Shown: in pieces, positions 31,923-32,563 of the stretch
Layout: each line of letters begins with the position of its first letter
How positions within the stretch are numbered: the first letter of the stretch is position 1
NCBI GenBank assembly: GCA_015661205.1
Contig: JACVXV010000010.1
Span: 1-32,563 of the forward strand
Direction: 5' to 3'
Origin: Candidatus Brocadiaceae bacterium
Lineage (GTDB): Bacteria; Planctomycetota; Brocadiia; Brocadiales; Brocadiaceae
DNA length: 32,563 bases
Notes under the pieces: generated by a model
The model's input: the letters and a program-made list of their open reading frames with translations, nothing else
What the model was told of the DNA's origin: nothing
Databases searched by the model: none
Made by a program: the position numbers and the translations under genes

Positions 31923-32305
31923 TATTCACCCCTTCCCGGAGAACAAACATCCTTAGTATACGTCCATCTCATGCAGTCATCTTCATTGAGAATACATTTA
32001 TCGGCAAAAAGGGTCGCACTTTTATCGTTAATGCGGTAATACCATACCTTAATCCCCACTTGCCCTTCAACGCCGTCAATGGACGCAACCAAAAGGTGAT
32101 CGCCGATTAACCGTGTTTCGGTTTGTGCTGCGGATTGAAGCGCGTCCAGGGCGGTAATGCCCTGTTTCCATTTTATGTCTACCTTGCGATTTTGTTGTAG
32201 CCCTCCATAGTCGATTTCAACCGTCACCTTTTGTCCTGCGCCGCACGCAGCAGTCAAAACCACGAAAAGGACAAACATCATCACGATTTTTTGTAAGTAT
32301 TTCAT
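31922..32305 (-). CDS. Exported DUF4430 protein (transcobalamin C-domain-like)
   Basis: 127 residues: a signal peptide (IVMMFVLFVVLTAACGAG), then a DUF4430 domain with ITALDALQSAAQTE, the VASIDGVEG turn, WYYRINDKSATLFADK and DCMRWTYTKD, the latter two being hallmark strands. DUF4430 is related to the C-terminal beta domain of transcobalamin and intrinsic factor, so a role in holding a corrinoid or other tetrapyrrole near the chelatase is plausible but not shown. AAGGAG about 11 bases before the ATG at 32305 supports this start. It is the first gene of the operon and is coupled to the chelatase gene by a one-base overlap. A possible Cys at the cleavage site could make it a lipoprotein, but the lipobox is weak. 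Confidence 0.82.
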   Translation of the reverse strand: MKYLQKIVMMFVLFVVLTAACGAGQKVTVEIDYGGLQQNRKVDIKWKQGITALDALQSAAQTETRLIGDHLLVASIDGVEGQVGIKVWYYRINDKSATLFADKCILNEDDCMRWTYTKDVCSPGRGE

Positions 32306-32329
32306 AACACTCAATTCTCCTTCCTTAAA

Positions 32330-32563
32330 TTAGGCCTTTCGGCACTTTTAACAGCGTAGTGGCAAGGCGCGCCTTGCCACTACACGTACGTTTGAATTTT
32401 CTAAACATTAAATGAGGCCTTTTCGGCGACTTAACACGTAAGGACACGGTTCCCGTGTCCTTACTTTGAAATTCCTATACATTCATGTAGAGCGAAGAGC
32501 TTCTTCGCTCTACAACAGGCCCGAAGGGCAGAAAGGATATAGCCAGGGGTGAAGCCCCTGGTA
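32330..32563 (+). repeat. Composite intergenic repeat, modules M1-M2-M3-R, cut by the window edge
   Basis: The most complete array: M1 (GTAGTGGCAAGGCGCGCCTT..., 32354-32415), M2 (GGACACGGTTCCCGTGTCC, 32435-32482), M3 (AGAGCGAAGAGCTTCTTCGC..., 32486-32513) and the beginning of the R cluster to the window end. It starts about 25 bases upstream of the chelatase operon's first gene, so any promoter of that operon must lie in or beyond it. Confidence 0.75.

Overview
This window looks like chromosomal DNA of an anaerobic, cytochrome-rich bacterium, most plausibly an anammox-type planctomycete (Brocadiales) or a relative. The basis is indirect: moderate GC, an outer-membrane-type secretome, a five-heme c-type lipoprotein, a NifU/NifS pair, an exported SBBP beta-propeller protein, an exported CobN-like chelatase cassette, and many composite palindromic intergenic repeats. 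No diagnostic anammox gene (hydrazine synthase, hydrazine dehydrogenase) lies in the window, so the taxonomy is inference.

Layout. (1) 1-3170: two minus-strand genes that by eye are more GC-rich than the rest, an asparagine-synthetase-like lasso-peptide-type cyclase and an HprK-like kinase; the precursor and the other maturation proteins are not visible. (2) 3170-5500: a gene-poor stretch of repeat modules with a broken GT1 glycosyltransferase remnant, a second tiny remnant of the same family, and an intact YaiI/YqxD-family gene. (3) 5500-14330: the parts of a ferric-iron-type ABC importer on the minus strand (ATPase, fused permease, binding protein). A MITE-like inverted-repeat element separates ATPase from permease, and an AAA/DUF4143 ATPase plus small genes separate permease from binding protein. 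The binding protein is in a tight operon with a predicted outer-membrane barrel and an exported lectin-like protein. (4) 14330-16500: repeats flanking a pentaheme lipoprotein cytochrome. (5) 16540-19100: a translationally coupled chrB - small protein - MFS operon, with MFS where ChrA would be expected. (6) 19350-20650: an AAA ATPase truncated at its junction with a second, partial copy of that MFS gene. (7) 20676-23625: nifU-nifS, then a PilZ protein and a small hypothetical gene. (8) 24050-26630: a secreted seven-repeat SBBP protein. (9) 26870-32310: a minus-strand operon DUF4430 - exported CobN-like chelatase - MotA/TolQ/ExbB - DUF2149.

The most interesting system is region 9. It resembles the HmuS/HmuU/HmuV part of the Bacteroidota hmu haem-utilisation locus and CobN/ExbB/DUF2149 clusters of methanogens: an envelope-facing tetrapyrrole chelatase (or dechelatase) apparently coupled to a proton-channel-type motor rather than to cytoplasmic CobST-type ATPases. 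Together with the iron importer and the multiheme cytochrome it gives the window a metal/haem acquisition theme. Several rearrangement scars (truncated ATPase/MFS chimera, GT1 remnants, a repeat element inside a transporter operon) and the composite repeats indicate an actively remodelled accessory region.
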